Source: Oscillospiraceae bacterium
Lineage (GTDB): Bacteria; Bacillota; Clostridia; Oscillospirales; Oscillospiraceae
Length of the DNA stretch: 25,104 bases
Direction of reading: 5' to 3'
Assembly (NCBI GenBank): GCA_902802215.1
Contig: CADCLH010000016.1
Location: 1-25,104 of the forward strand
How positions within the stretch are numbered: position 1 is the first letter of the stretch; every line of letters starts with the position of its first letter. Positions 13,067 to 21,271 of this stretch are shown piece by piece. Made by a program: the position numbers and the translations under genes. A model generated the notes under the pieces. That model searched no databases, was not told the origin of the DNA, and saw only the letters and a program-made list of their open reading frames with translations.

Positions 13067-13849
13067 CTATTTCAGGCTGCGGTAGTCGTCGCTGGCGGTC
13101 ACGCTGTCGGGCGGGAAGAACTCGTCGACCGGGAACTGGATGCGGCTGAAGAGCGTGCAGGGATCGTCGCTGACGGTGCCGGGGCACTCCTTCTCCGGCA
13201 TGCAGTAGTCGTAGGCCGGGACCACGAGCTGGGTGTCGCGCTCGAGGCGGATGATGGAAAACTGCCCGATCGTCGTGAGCCAGCGCCGCGGCGTGTCGGT
13301 CAGCACGAGCGGCTCGTCGAAGCAGTCGCGGATGGACTCCGGGATGTCCCGGTGCTCCGGCTGCATGCCGGTGGTCACTTCCCCGTCCACGATCGCGCAG
13401 TGCAGGCAGATGGGATCGACCGCCGAGACGACCGCGACGGGCTTGTCGTCTCCGCCGGCGGTCCCGTCCGAGGCGTAGACCTTGACGCTGCCGACGCTGC
13501 CGAAGAGCATCACGCGCTTGTCAAAGATGCACAGGCCCGTCACGCTCTGCCCGCCGGGGAAGGCCTCGCCGGTGACGCGGTAGAAGCAGCTGCAGTCGAC
13601 GGTATAGTAGCCGCGGTTGAAGCTCACGGGCTCGACGTTGACGTCGATCTGCAAAAGCTCCGCCGAGCGCGGACGGATGTTCAGCGCGTTGTCGATCGCA
13701 GATTGCGAGCTCTCGGTCGGATAGACGCGCAGATCGTCCACGCAGTCCTTGTCGCGGCAGCTGTCAAAGATCTTTCTTGTATGGACGCATACGGCTTCCC
13801 GGATGGAGGCCGGACTCTGTGCCGGCCCGGGAGCGACTCTGTCGGCCAT
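13067..13849 (-). CDS. Conserved hypothetical protein, Cys-rich
   Basis: I do not recognise a named family. The 260-residue protein has no signal peptide or membrane helix. Near the N-terminus it has VCVHTRKIFDSCRDKDCVDD (21-40), with closely spaced Cys and charged residues. Further Cys follow in VDCSCFYRV, LCIF, CLHC, DCFDE, CMPEKEC and DPCTLF, most in pairs, which could mean metal binding or disulfide cross-linking. The middle is predicted mainly beta strand (ELLQIDVNVEPVSFNRGYYTVD, VMLFGSVGSVKVYA). I believe the SCRDKDC start is shared by other clostridial hypothetical proteins, but this is memory, not a search. The ATG at 13849 has AGGAGGT seven bases upstream. It is divergent from the DUF4364 gene and convergent with the GlmU-C-like gene. 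A spore-coat-type or structural role is only a guess. Confidence 0.6.
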   Translation of the reverse strand: MADRVAPGPAQSPASIREAVCVHTRKIFDSCRDKDCVDDLRVYPTESSQSAIDNALNIRPRSAELLQIDVNVEPVSFNRGYYTVDCSCFYRVTGEAFPGGQSVTGLCIFDKRVMLFGSVGSVKVYASDGTAGGDDKPVAVVSAVDPICLHCAIVDGEVTTGMQPEHRDIPESIRDCFDEPLVLTDTPRRWLTTIGQFSIIRLERDTQLVVPAYDYCMPEKECPGTVSDDPCTLFSRIQFPVDEFFPPDSVTASDDYRSLK

Positions 13850-13886
13850 GATAATACCTCCTGTTGCTTTTTTCGGTTCGCTACAG

Positions 13887-13916
13887 TCTATGCGCGCGCA
13901 GGCTCCGGCGTGTCAA
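13887..13916 (-). promoter_or_regulatory. Possible promoter for the Cys-rich hypothetical gene
   Basis: On the minus strand TTGACA (13916-13911) is perfect; the best -10 at 18 nt is CATAGA (13892-13887), which is poor. The -35 lies 7 nt from the -35 of the divergent plus-strand promoter, so the two could compete or share a regulator. Confidence 0.4.
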
Positions 13917-13923
13917 AAAGGTC

Positions 13924-13952
13924 TTGAAAAAGAGGGCCGCGGACGGTATAAT
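13924..13952 (+). promoter_or_regulatory. Sigma-A promoter of the DUF4364-asnA operon
   Basis: TTGAAA (13924-13929) and a perfect TATAAT (13947-13952) are separated by 17 nt. A GGGAGG ribosome binding site (13968-13973) precedes the ATG at 13981. Confidence 0.88.
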
Positions 13953-13980
13953 AAGCCATCATCTCCGGGAGGAACGGCGT

Positions 13981-14508
13981 ATGGAACGCTTCGGTTTTAT
14001 CCACGAAAAGCTCGATATCAAGATCCTGATCCTCTTCCTGCTGCGCCGCCTGCCCGGCGAGGTCGAGCCCACGGTCCTGGGCGACCTCTGTACCCAGTGC
14101 GACAGCGGCATCGGCTACTTCGACTACTCCGACTGTCTGGCGGAGCTGATGGAGACCGGCCATATCCGCGAGGGAGAGGACGGCTACGCGATCACCGACA
14201 AGGGCGCGCGCAACGCCGACGCGGTCGAGACCAGCCTGCCCTACTCCGTGCGCAGCAAGGCGCTCAAGCTGCTGGAGCCCATCGCCGAGGAGCTGCGCCG
14301 GCAGGCCATGATCACCGCCCGCCACAAGACGCAGGACGACGGCTGCTTCGTGGAGCTGGCCATGTCGGACGGGGCGGGGGAGATCGTGCATCTGAACCTG
14401 CTGGTCGCAAGCGAGGACCAGGCCAGACGCATCGAAAAACGCTTCCGCAAAAACGCGGAGAAGACCTACCATCAGATCGTGGAGCTGCTCGACGGCGAGG
14501 ATCGCTGA
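13981..14508 (+). CDS. DUF4364 family protein (winged-helix-like)
   Basis: The 175-residue protein matches the clostridial DUF4364 family, proposed to be a winged-helix regulator related to PadR/MarR-type folds. The N-terminal half is a DNA-binding-like helical unit followed by a wing: DIKILILFLLRRLPGEVEPTVL (12-33), FDYSDCLAELMETGHI and EGEDGYAITDKGARNAD, the last resembling the wing and recognition region of PadR-like proteins. The C-terminal half is helical then beta (DDGCFVELAMSDG, IVHLNLLVASEDQA, RFRKNAEKTYHQIVELL). No ligand pocket is recognisable. It is the first gene before asnA (29 nt gap, with CAGGAGG), so it could regulate its own operon. The start has GGGAGG seven bases upstream. 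Confidence 0.75.
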   Translation: MERFGFIHEKLDIKILILFLLRRLPGEVEPTVLGDLCTQCDSGIGYFDYSDCLAELMETGHIREGEDGYAITDKGARNADAVETSLPYSVRSKALKLLEPIAEELRRQAMITARHKTQDDGCFVELAMSDGAGEIVHLNLLVASEDQARRIEKRFRKNAEKTYHQIVELLDGEDR

Positions 14509-14537
14509 CCGGCGGCGTCCGCTCAGGAGGAACCTGT

Positions 14538-15551
14538 ATGAACACCTTTATCCCCGAGGGCTACAAAAGCCTGCTTTCCATCTATGATACGCAGAAAGGG
14601 ATCAGCCTGCTCAAGCGGCTGTTCGAGGACAATCTCGGCGCGAAGCTGAACCTCTACCGCGTCAGCGCCCCGCTGTTCGTGGCCGAGGATTCCGGCCTGA
14701 ACGACAACCTCAACGGCTACGAGCGGCCGGTCTCCTTTGATATTTTACACGCCGACACCCGGGCCGAGGTCGTGCAGTCGCTGGCCAAGTGGAAGCGTCT
14801 GGCCCTCAAGCGCTACGGCTTCTGGCCGGGCAAGGGGCTCTATACCGATATGAACGCCATCCGCCGCGACGAGGACGAGCTGGACAATCTCCACTCCGTC
14901 TACGTCGACCAGTGGGACTGGGAGAAGGTCATCCTGCCGGAGAACCGGAATCTGGACTACCTGAAGCTCACGGTCATGGACATCGTCGGGGCCATCTGCG
15001 ATACGCAGAACACCATGCAGGCCATCTATCCGCAGCTGTCCGTGCTGCCGAAGCTCGAAAAGCGCGTGACCTTCATCACGTCGCAGCAGCTTGAGGACCT
15101 GTACCCGGACCTGACGCCCAAGCAGCGCGAGAACGCCTTCGTCAGGGAGCACAAGACCGTGTTCCTCATCGGCATCGGCTCGGTCCTCCGCTCCGGCATC
15201 AAGCACGACGGACGCGCTCCCGACTACGACGACTGGGAGCTCAACGGCGATATCCTGTTCTGGGACGACCTGCTGGACTGCGCCATGGAGATCTCCTCCA
15301 TGGGCATCCGCGTCGATCCCGCGTCGCTCGACCGGCAGCTCACGCTCTCCGGCTGCGACGACCGCCGCGCCCTGCCCTACCACCGGGCTCTGCTCAACGG
15401 CGAGCTGCCGCTCACCATCGGCGGCGGCATCGGCCAGTCGCGGCTGTCGATGCTGCTGCTCGGCAAAGCCCACATCGGCGAGGTGCAGGCGTCCATCTGG
15501 GACGAGGACACCGTGTCGATGTGCGAGAAGGCCGGCGTCATGCTGCTGTAA
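14538..15551 (+). CDS. asnA: Aspartate--ammonia ligase
   Basis: The 337-residue enzyme makes asparagine from aspartate, ammonia and ATP, releasing AMP and pyrophosphate. It has the class II aminoacyl-tRNA synthetase-like catalytic fold. Characteristic segments are NLYRVSAPLFV near residue 37, LNGYERPVSFDI, YTDMNAIRRDEDELDNLHSVYVDQWDWEK (given in part), DILFW and the motif-3-like GGGIGQSRLSMLLL near the C-terminus. Length matches E. coli AsnA (330 aa). The ATG at 14538 has CAGGAGG eight bases upstream. It is transcribed with the DUF4364 gene and ends at a perfect hairpin terminator. Its use of free ammonia fits an anaerobe living with plentiful ammonium. Confidence 0.96.
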   Translation: MNTFIPEGYKSLLSIYDTQKGISLLKRLFEDNLGAKLNLYRVSAPLFVAEDSGLNDNLNGYERPVSFDILHADTRAEVVQSLAKWKRLALKRYGFWPGKGLYTDMNAIRRDEDELDNLHSVYVDQWDWEKVILPENRNLDYLKLTVMDIVGAICDTQNTMQAIYPQLSVLPKLEKRVTFITSQQLEDLYPDLTPKQRENAFVREHKTVFLIGIGSVLRSGIKHDGRAPDYDDWELNGDILFWDDLLDCAMEISSMGIRVDPASLDRQLTLSGCDDRRALPYHRALLNGELPLTIGGGIGQSRLSMLLLGKAHIGEVQASIWDEDTVSMCEKAGVMLL

Positions 15552-15562
15552 GCGTGCAAAAT

Positions 15563-15595
15563 CAGACCGCACAGGGGAACGCCCTGTGCGGTCTG
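15563..15595. terminator. Bidirectional terminator between asnA and the DUF4830 gene
   Basis: A perfect 14-bp stem pairs CAGACCGCACAGGG (15563-15576) with CCCTGTGCGGTCTG (15582-15595), loop GAACG. It lies 11 nt after the asnA stop and directly abuts the minus-strand stop at 15596. The T-tails are short on both sides. Confidence 0.75.
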
Positions 15596-16057
15596 TTATC
15601 CGGCGGCCTCCGCCCGCTTCAGACCGTGCATGAAGCCGTTGAGCGCGGTGGAATGGATGTCGGCCGCGATGATCTCGCCGTCCTGCAAATAGAGCGAGAC
15701 GATCACCTTCCCGTCGGAGTCGGCGTAGTTGGTGATCTCGTAGGTGTATTGCAGGCAGCTCTCGCCCAGGTGGCGGCTGAGATCGTAGCCCTGCTGGAGC
15801 TGGAGCTTGTTGTACTGGGCCATGATGCCCTCGAGCTGATCGGGTACGAGCACCGTGCGGAAGGCCTCTGTCTCGGGGTCGATCTCCCAGCCGAGCGAAC
15901 GCAGATAATCCTGCCGCCCGGCGAGCCCGGTGAGATCATAGCTCCGGCGCGGAACGAACACACTGTGCGCGGTGATCAGCAGCAGAAGCAGGATGGCGGC
16001 GGTGATCAGGATGGTCAGCGCTTTCCTTCGTGTGAAGACTTTGGTTTTCTGTGCCAT
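15596..16057 (-). CDS. DUF4830 family membrane-anchored protein
   Basis: The 153-residue protein has a basic start (MAQKTKVFTRRK), one signal-anchor helix (about 13-32, ALTILITAAILLLLLITAHS) and a soluble domain. The soluble part matches the DUF4830 pattern: YLRSLGWEIDPE, a conserved YNKLQLQQGYDLSRHLGE segment, YTYEITNY, and IIAADIHSTALNGFMHGL at the end. The function of this clostridial family is unknown. The ATG at 16057 has AAGGGAG eight bases upstream; longer in-frame starts would add residues lacking signal-anchor logic. It is divergent from the pseudouridine synthase gene and transcribed alone. It is probably exposed on the outer face of the membrane. Confidence 0.75.
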   Translation of the reverse strand: MAQKTKVFTRRKALTILITAAILLLLLITAHSVFVPRRSYDLTGLAGRQDYLRSLGWEIDPETEAFRTVLVPDQLEGIMAQYNKLQLQQGYDLSRHLGESCLQYTYEITNYADSDGKVIVSLYLQDGEIIAADIHSTALNGFMHGLKRAEAAG

Positions 16058-16088
16058 GGCGTACTCCCTTCCGCAGCATTGATGCGAC

Positions 16089-16097
16089 AGTATACCA
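16089..16097 (-). promoter_or_regulatory. Extended -10 promoter for the DUF4830 gene
   Basis: On the minus strand TGG directly precedes TATACT (16094-16089). No good -35 is visible. The TGGTATACTG box is identical to that before the VanZ-VOC gene. Confidence 0.45.
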
Positions 16098-16155
16098 TAT
16101 TCCCGCGCAGCCCGCGGTATTCCGGCCCGGGACAACTTTTTGCAAGGAGATCAGA

Positions 16156-16881
16156 ATGGCACTCAAACGCCTTGACAGACTGCTGGGCGACCTCGGCGTC
16201 GCGACGCGCAGCGAGCTCAGACAGATCATACGCAGCGGCCGCGTGCGCGTGGACGGGGCCGTGGTGACGCAGCCCGAGAAAAAATTCGACGGCTCAGCGT
16301 GCGACATCGAGCTCGACGGGCAGAGCCTCACGTGGCGCGAGAAGCGCACCTTTATGATGGACAAGCCCGCGGGCGTGCTGAGCGTGACCGAGGACAGCCG
16401 GCAGAGGACCGTCTTCGACGTGCTGCCGCCCCAGCTGGGGCGCATGGGTCTGGCCCCGGTCGGGAGACTGGACAAGGATACGAGCGGGCTTCTCCTGCTG
16501 ACCAACGACGGGGAGCTCGCCCACCGGATCATCTCGCCGAAGTCCGCCATCCCCAAGCGCTATCTGGCCGAGGTCGAGGGGGAGCCCGACGCGGAGGACG
16601 TGCGCGCCTTCCGCGAGGGACTGACGCTCGCCGACGGGACGCGCTGCCTGCCCGCGGAACTCGAACCGCTGGGGGAGGGGCGCTGTCTGGTCACGGTGAT
16701 GGAGGGAAAATACCATCAGGTCAAGCGCATGCTGGCCGCGCGCGGCAAGCCGGTCAAGGCGCTGCGCAGACTCTCCGTGGGCGGCCTGGAACTCGGGGAA
16801 AGCCTTGGCCCGGGCGGCTTCCGGGAGTTGAACGAGGAGGATTTGTGCAAGGTGTTGCATACCGGGAGCATCGGCAAATAG
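16156..16881 (+). CDS. RsuA/RluB-family pseudouridine synthase
   Basis: The 241-residue enzyme is predicted to isomerise uridine to pseudouridine in rRNA, probably 16S or 23S. An S4 RNA-binding domain fills about residues 4-50 (LDRLLGDLGVATRSEL, RSGRVRVDGAVV). The catalytic domain follows, with MMDKPAGVLSV (67-77) and the catalytic motif GRLDKDTSGLLLLTNDG (103-119; Asp106 is the nucleophile). KRYLAEVEG and EGKYHQVKRML with the family GKYHQVKRM motif complete it. Length fits RsuA (about 230-245 aa). The ATG at 16156 has AAGGAG upstream. The exact target uridine cannot be read from the sequence, so no symbol is given. Confidence 0.92.
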   Translation: MALKRLDRLLGDLGVATRSELRQIIRSGRVRVDGAVVTQPEKKFDGSACDIELDGQSLTWREKRTFMMDKPAGVLSVTEDSRQRTVFDVLPPQLGRMGLAPVGRLDKDTSGLLLLTNDGELAHRIISPKSAIPKRYLAEVEGEPDAEDVRAFREGLTLADGTRCLPAELEPLGEGRCLVTVMEGKYHQVKRMLAARGKPVKALRRLSVGGLELGESLGPGGFRELNEEDLCKVLHTGSIGK

Positions 16882-16968
16882 TCGAAAAAATGGGAGTTTT
16901 AGCCGGCCCTTTTTGAGCGTTAAGGACACAAAGCGAAAAAAATTCACAAAAAAACTCTGTTGTTTCTA

Positions 16969-16997
16969 TTGAAAATTACATAAAAAGGCGTTATTAT
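16969..16997 (+). promoter_or_regulatory. Sigma-A promoter of the regulator-ftsEX region
   Basis: TTGAAA (16969-16974) and TATTAT (16992-16997) are separated by 17 nt in an A/T-rich stretch that stands out from the GC-rich surroundings. Transcription starting near 17004 would give a leader of about 170 nt before the ATG at 17178. The rest of 16882-17177 holds no gene I can support. Confidence 0.75.
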
Positions 16998-17040
16998 GGT
17001 CCATGCAGACTGCGGGGAATCGCCCCGGCGGTCGAACTTG

Positions 17041-17051
17041 ATTTGACAAAT
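17041..17051. promoter_or_regulatory. Short dyad in the leader of the CdaR-like regulator gene
   Basis: ATTTG-A-CAAAT is a perfect 5-bp dyad, loosely flanked by TTGA and TCAA. It lies downstream of the promoter at 16969-16997 and could be an autoregulatory operator. No experimental or family evidence links it to a protein. Confidence 0.2.
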
Positions 17052-17177
17052 TGCTCAATAGACCGTGAATCAGAAACTGTGAAAGCAGACGCCGCGCGCC
17101 GGGAGGGCGGCGGCAGACCGGGCGGAAGGATCGGAGAGGTCCCGGCTCAGGCTGCGGAAGAATGGGAGAGAGAAAAG

Positions 17178-18248
17178 ATGTCCAGCAGAATTTTTCAGAA
17201 TGTCATCATTCAGATGAAGGACGCCGTTGACAGGACCATCGGCGTGGTGGACGAGCAGGGCTTTGTCGTTGCCAGCAGCGAGCTTGCCATGATCGGTTCG
17301 AGACTGGACGATTTCCATCTGTATGAGTTCGACGGGACCGAGCGCCCCGTCGCGACCGGCACGCGCACCTTCTGCGCGCTGTATTCCCCCGGCGCGAAGT
17401 TTGACTACGCCGCGTTCACCGAGGGGACCGACGCCCTGTCGAGGACGATCTGCGCCATCGCGGCCGTCGCCTTCAACGAGGCCAAGAACAACTACGAGGA
17501 AAAGCACAACAAGGCCGCCTTTATCAAGCCGGGCGACGTGTACGTGCGCGCCAAGGAGCTGCACTTCGTGACCGACGAGCCGCGCGTCGTGCTGCTCGTG
17601 CGCCAGGTGGAGAATCCCGACGTCGCCTCGGTGGAGACCATCCAGCGCATCTTCCCCGACAAGCAGAAGGACTTCGTGCTCAACATCAACGAGACCGACA
17701 TCGTGCTCGTCAAGTCCCTGCCCAACGCCAACTGCCCGGAGGAGATCCTCAAGGCGGCGCGCAGCATTGAAAAGACCCTGATGGAGGAGCTCGGCATCAA
17801 GACCGTCATCGGCGTGAGCACCAACGCCCGCCACCTGCGGGAGCTGGCCGACAAGTACAAGGAGGCGCAGGTCGCCATCGACGTCGGCCGCGTCTTCGAG
17901 AGCGACAAGACCATCATCAATTACGAGAGCCTCGGCCTCGGCCGCATCATCTATCAGCTTCCGACCACCCTCTGCGAGATGTTCCTCAACGAGGTGTTCA
18001 AGAAGAACCCCATCGAGACGCTCGACGAGGATACCCTGGAGACGATCAACAAGTTCTTCGAGAACAACCTCAACGTCTCCGAGACCTCGCGCAAGCTCTA
18101 CGTCCACCGCAACACGCTGGTCTACCGTCTGGAGAAGATCAAGAAAATGACCGGCCTGGATCTGCGGGAGTTCGACCACGCGATCGTGTTCAAGGTCGCC
18201 ATGATGGTCAAAATGTACCTTGATTCGCTCAACGGCACGAAATTCTAA
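17178..18248 (+). CDS. CdaR/PucR-like transcriptional regulator
   Basis: The 356-residue protein has an N-terminal region (about 1-120) resembling the sugar-diacid recognition domain (VDRTIGVVDEQGFVVASSELAMIG), a middle alpha/beta region (about 125-275), and a C-terminal PucR-type HTH. The HTH segment NVSETSRKLYVHRNTLVYRL (about 302-321) and the following EKIKKMTGLDL are the classic signature. CdaR regulates diacid (glucarate, glycerate) use in E. coli, but the ligand of this clostridial branch is not known. I chose the ATG at 17178 (GGGAGAGAG upstream; starts with MSSRIFQNVI as in homologues) rather than an in-frame ATG at 17043, whose extra Arg/Gly-rich residues look non-coding. It precedes ftsE by 63 nt, a conserved-looking neighbourhood. 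Confidence 0.82.
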   Translation: MSSRIFQNVIIQMKDAVDRTIGVVDEQGFVVASSELAMIGSRLDDFHLYEFDGTERPVATGTRTFCALYSPGAKFDYAAFTEGTDALSRTICAIAAVAFNEAKNNYEEKHNKAAFIKPGDVYVRAKELHFVTDEPRVVLLVRQVENPDVASVETIQRIFPDKQKDFVLNINETDIVLVKSLPNANCPEEILKAARSIEKTLMEELGIKTVIGVSTNARHLRELADKYKEAQVAIDVGRVFESDKTIINYESLGLGRIIYQLPTTLCEMFLNEVFKKNPIETLDEDTLETINKFFENNLNVSETSRKLYVHRNTLVYRLEKIKKMTGLDLREFDHAIVFKVAMMVKMYLDSLNGTKF

Positions 18249-18311
18249 GGGAATCCGGCGGGGCCGGCCCGCAGGGGACGGACGCGGAACGATCCATACT
18301 GGAGGAATACT

Positions 18312-18995
18312 ATGGTAATCATGAAAAACGTAAGGAAGGTTTACGAGAGCAGCGACACCGTTGCGCTCGACGACGTGAGCCTTACCGTGGGCGACGGCGA
18401 ATTCGTCTTTCTGGTCGGGCCCTCCGGCTCGGGAAAGACGACGATCATGAAGCTCATCACCGGCGAGGTGCGGCCGACGTCCGGCACCGTGCTGGTCAAC
18501 GACTTCGACATGTCGACGATCCGCCGCCGCAAGCTGCCGAAGGTGCGCCGCACGCTCGGCGTCGTGTTCCAGGACTACCGCCTGATCGAGAACATGAACG
18601 TGTATGACAACGTGGCCTTCGCCATGCGCGTCGTGGGCGCGGCCCACCGCGATATCCGCACGCGCGTGCCTTACATACTGGAGCTGGTCGGCCTCGAGGG
18701 GCGCGAGAAGCGCATGCCCGGCGAGCTCTCCGGCGGCGAGCAGCAGCGTGTCGCCATCGCCAGGGCGCTGGTCAACAGCCCGCGCATGATCGTGGCGGAC
18801 GAGCCCACCGGCAACCTCGACCCCGTGCGCAGCCTGGAGCTGATGCTCCTGCTGGAGAAGATCAACGAGATGGGCACCACCGTGCTGGTGGTCACCCATG
18901 AGAAAGAGCTGGTCAACGCCTTTTCCAAGCGCGTCATCACCATCGACGGCGGCAAGAAGATCAGCGACGGCGAAGAGGGGTATTACGGACAATGA
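18312..18995 (+). CDS. ftsE: Cell division ATP-binding protein FtsE
   Basis: The 227-residue ABC ATPase pairs with FtsX. Together they do not transport a solute but use ATP to switch peptidoglycan hydrolases on at the division site or sidewall. It has Walker A GPSGSGKT (36-43), Q-loop FQDYR (86-90) with the FtsE-typical VVFQDYRLIENMNVYDNVAF context, signature LSGGEQQR (139-146), Walker B MIVADE (159-164) and the VVTHEKELV switch histidine. Length is standard. TGGAGGAAT precedes the ATG. The stop overlaps the ftsX start (ATGA), the usual coupling. Confidence 0.96.
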   Translation: MVIMKNVRKVYESSDTVALDDVSLTVGDGEFVFLVGPSGSGKTTIMKLITGEVRPTSGTVLVNDFDMSTIRRRKLPKVRRTLGVVFQDYRLIENMNVYDNVAFAMRVVGAAHRDIRTRVPYILELVGLEGREKRMPGELSGGEQQRVAIARALVNSPRMIVADEPTGNLDPVRSLELMLLLEKINEMGTTVLVVTHEKELVNAFSKRVITIDGGKKISDGEEGYYGQ

Positions 18996-19879
18996 GATTA
19001 AGCAGAGGCGGTTATCTGATCCGCGAGGGCTTCCGCAGCATCACCACGCACGGCTTCATGTCCTTCGCGTCTGTCACCATTATCATGGCCTGCCTGATCA
19101 TCATGGGCAGCGTCTCCCTGCTCTCGCTCAACATCGACGCGCTCATCAAGGACCTCGAGTCCCAGAATGAGATCGTGGTCTTTGTGGACGAGGCGATCAC
19201 CGACGAGGACTCCGCGCGGGCGATCGGGAAAAACATCGAGGCTCTCGAGAACATTTCCTCGGTCCAGTTCGTCTCAAGAGAAGACGCAATGAAAAACTTC
19301 ATGAGCCGCTATGACTCCTCGCTCATGGAGGGCATCGATTCGACGGTTTTCCGCCACCGCTTCGTGGTCAAGCTGGTCGACATCGCCCTGATGTCCGAGA
19401 CGAAGATGGATCTGGAGTCGCTCAAGGGCGTGGCCAAGGTCAACGCGCACCTTGATTACGCGCAGAGCTTCGTGACCATCCGCAACGTCGTGACCGCGGT
19501 CTCGCTGGTGCTGATCGTGATCCTCGTGTTCGTCTCCTTCTTCATCATGTCCAACACCATCAAGCTGGCCACCTTCGGCCGGCGTGAGGAGATCGCCATC
19601 ATGAAGATGGTCGGCGCGACCAACGGCTTTATCCGCCTGCCCTTCGTGATCGAGGGTCTGGTGCTCGGCATCCTCGGCGGCGGCCTCGCCTTCCTCGCGG
19701 AGTGGGGGCTGTACAACGTCGTGACCGAAAAGCTCGTCAGCTCCATCACCGGGAGCCTGATCGAGGTCGTGCCCTTCCGGAGCGTCGCTTTGGAAGTGTT
19801 TGTCATCTTCATGGCCGTGGGCATCCTCGTGGGCGCCTTCGGCGGCGTGAACGCAATCCGGAATTACCTGAAGGTCTGA
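18992..19879 (+). CDS. ftsX: Cell division membrane protein FtsX
   Basis: The 295-residue membrane protein has the FtsX layout: a cytoplasmic start, helix 1 (about 21-45), a large extracellular loop (46-165) that in characterised systems binds the hydrolase or its activator, then helices 2 (168-190), 3 (216-240) and 4 (266-287). The motifs RREEIAIMKMVGATNGFIRLPF (198-219, given in part: REEIAIMKMVGA) and GAFGGVNAIRNYLKV at the end are typical. It overlaps ftsE by 4 nt. The gene that follows encodes a coiled-coil M23 peptidase, the expected FtsEX partner. Confidence 0.95.
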   Translation: MRLSRGGYLIREGFRSITTHGFMSFASVTIIMACLIIMGSVSLLSLNIDALIKDLESQNEIVVFVDEAITDEDSARAIGKNIEALENISSVQFVSREDAMKNFMSRYDSSLMEGIDSTVFRHRFVVKLVDIALMSETKMDLESLKGVAKVNAHLDYAQSFVTIRNVVTAVSLVLIVILVFVSFFIMSNTIKLATFGRREEIAIMKMVGATNGFIRLPFVIEGLVLGILGGGLAFLAEWGLYNVVTEKLVSSITGSLIEVVPFRSVALEVFVIFMAVGILVGAFGGVNAIRNYLKV

Positions 19880-19912
19880 GACGGGAGAGGGCTCCCGCAA
19901 ACAAGAAAGCGT

Positions 19913-21262
19913 ATGAAGAAGAAAAAAACCGTTTCCATTATCGCCATCGTCCTCGCGGTGCTGATGCTGCTGTCCCTCCTGTCCGCCGCGATCCCTCTGG
20001 TCGCGCACGCGGAGGAGGAGTCCGCGGAGCTCACGGCGATGCGGCAGAAGAAGGCCCAGCTCTCCGCACAGGTCAAGCAGATCAAGGAAAAGCTCGACGG
20101 GCTGAAGGAAGAGCAGGTCACCGTGCTGGAGGTGAAGGCGGCGCTGGACGAGCAGAACGCCCTCGCCGCCGAGCAGATCGCCATCGTCGAGCAGGAGATC
20201 GCGCATTACGACGAGCTGATCCGCACCAAGGCCGCAGAGGTCGACGCGGCCCGTGGCCGCGAGCAGCTCCAGCTGGAGCGCTACCGCAGCCGTATCCGCG
20301 CCATGGAGGAAAACGGCGGCTACAACATCCTGGCCCTCGTTTTCGAGGCGGATACTTTCGCGGACCTGCTGACCGCCTTCGACGACATGGGCGAAATCAT
20401 GCAGAGCGACAAGCAGCTGCAAAAGCAGTACGAGGCCGCCCGCGCCGAGACCGAGGAGATCAAGGCGAAGTTCGAGGCGGAGAAGGCCGTGTACGAGGCC
20501 GACCAGGCCGCTCTCGAGGAGGAGAAGGCGGGGCTGGAGAGCCAGATCAGGGAGTCGGAGGAGCGTCTCGAAAAGCTCTCCGCCCAGATCGAGAAGGCGA
20601 TCGCCGACTATGAGGCCGCCGAGACGGCCGAGGCCGACGCCGCCGCGGCCATCGCGAATCTCATCAAGCAGAACCAGTACATGAAGGCCCAGGAGCGCGC
20701 CGCGATCCAGGCGGAGGCAAAGCGCCAGATCGAGGAGATGACCGCCGCCAACGCCGCCGCCGCCGCAAACGGGGAAGACGCTCCCTATACCGAGGAACAG
20801 CTCAGGCAGACCGCCGAGGTCGCGGAGATCGGCTATGTCTCCAGCGCCAGCGGCTTCACCTGGCCCCTGCCTTGCAGCACGCGCGTCACCAGCCGCTACG
20901 GTACCCGTTCCGATCCCTTCACGGGCTCGACCGCCACGCACAACGGGCTCGATATCGACGGCTTCGGCAACGACGGGTCTCCGGTCGTCGCCGCCGCCGC
21001 GGGGACGGTCATCACCGCCTCCTACGACAGCGCCTACGGCAACTACGTCGTCATCGACCACGGCGGGACCTCCACGGTATACGCCCACATGTCCAGTCTC
21101 TCCGTATCCGCCGGCCAGAGCGTGAGCCAGGGCCAGACCATCGGCGCGGTCGGCTCCACCGGCCGGGCCACCGGTACGCACCTGCATTTTGAGGTTTACG
21201 ACGGGGACGAGAGGGTCGATCCGTCCCAGTACTTCTCCGGGATCTCGTATTATCAGTGCTGA
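19913..21262 (+). CDS. Coiled-coil M23 (LytM) peptidase, EnvC/PcsB-like FtsEX partner
   Basis: The 449-residue exported protein has a signal peptide (MKKKKTVSIIAIVLAVLMLL..., cleavage after AHA near residue 33), a long coiled coil (about 35-300) and a C-terminal M23 peptidase domain (about 315-449). The zinc/catalytic residues are intact: His343 and Asp347 in HNGLD, His392 in YAHM, and His423/His425 in HLHFE. This domain order is that of EnvC, PcsB, CwlO-type and related proteins that FtsEX controls. It likely cuts peptide cross-links in peptidoglycan. The gap to ftsX (33 nt) contains a small CGGGAG/CTCCCG hairpin at 19882-19897 and no strong ribosome binding site near the ATG, so translation may be modest. 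The next gene is a tandem paralogue. Confidence 0.9.
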   Translation: MKKKKTVSIIAIVLAVLMLLSLLSAAIPLVAHAEEESAELTAMRQKKAQLSAQVKQIKEKLDGLKEEQVTVLEVKAALDEQNALAAEQIAIVEQEIAHYDELIRTKAAEVDAARGREQLQLERYRSRIRAMEENGGYNILALVFEADTFADLLTAFDDMGEIMQSDKQLQKQYEAARAETEEIKAKFEAEKAVYEADQAALEEEKAGLESQIRESEERLEKLSAQIEKAIADYEAAETAEADAAAAIANLIKQNQYMKAQERAAIQAEAKRQIEEMTAANAAAAANGEDAPYTEEQLRQTAEVAEIGYVSSASGFTWPLPCSTRVTSRYGTRSDPFTGSTATHNGLDIDGFGNDGSPVVAAAAGTVITASYDSAYGNYVVIDHGGTSTVYAHMSSLSVSAGQSVSQGQTIGAVGSTGRATGTHLHFEVYDGDERVDPSQYFSGISYYQC

Positions 21263-21271
21263 GGCGCTGAT

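Noticed and set aside
16885..16915. Terminator after the pseudouridine synthase gene
   Set aside because: AAAAATGGG and CCCTTTTT can pair only with a mismatch and a loose loop, so it was too weak to list as a feature.
17070..18992. 640-codon open frame on the minus strand across the regulator and ftsE
   Set aside because: Antisense to two recognisable genes; no family motif; composition typical of a shadow frame.
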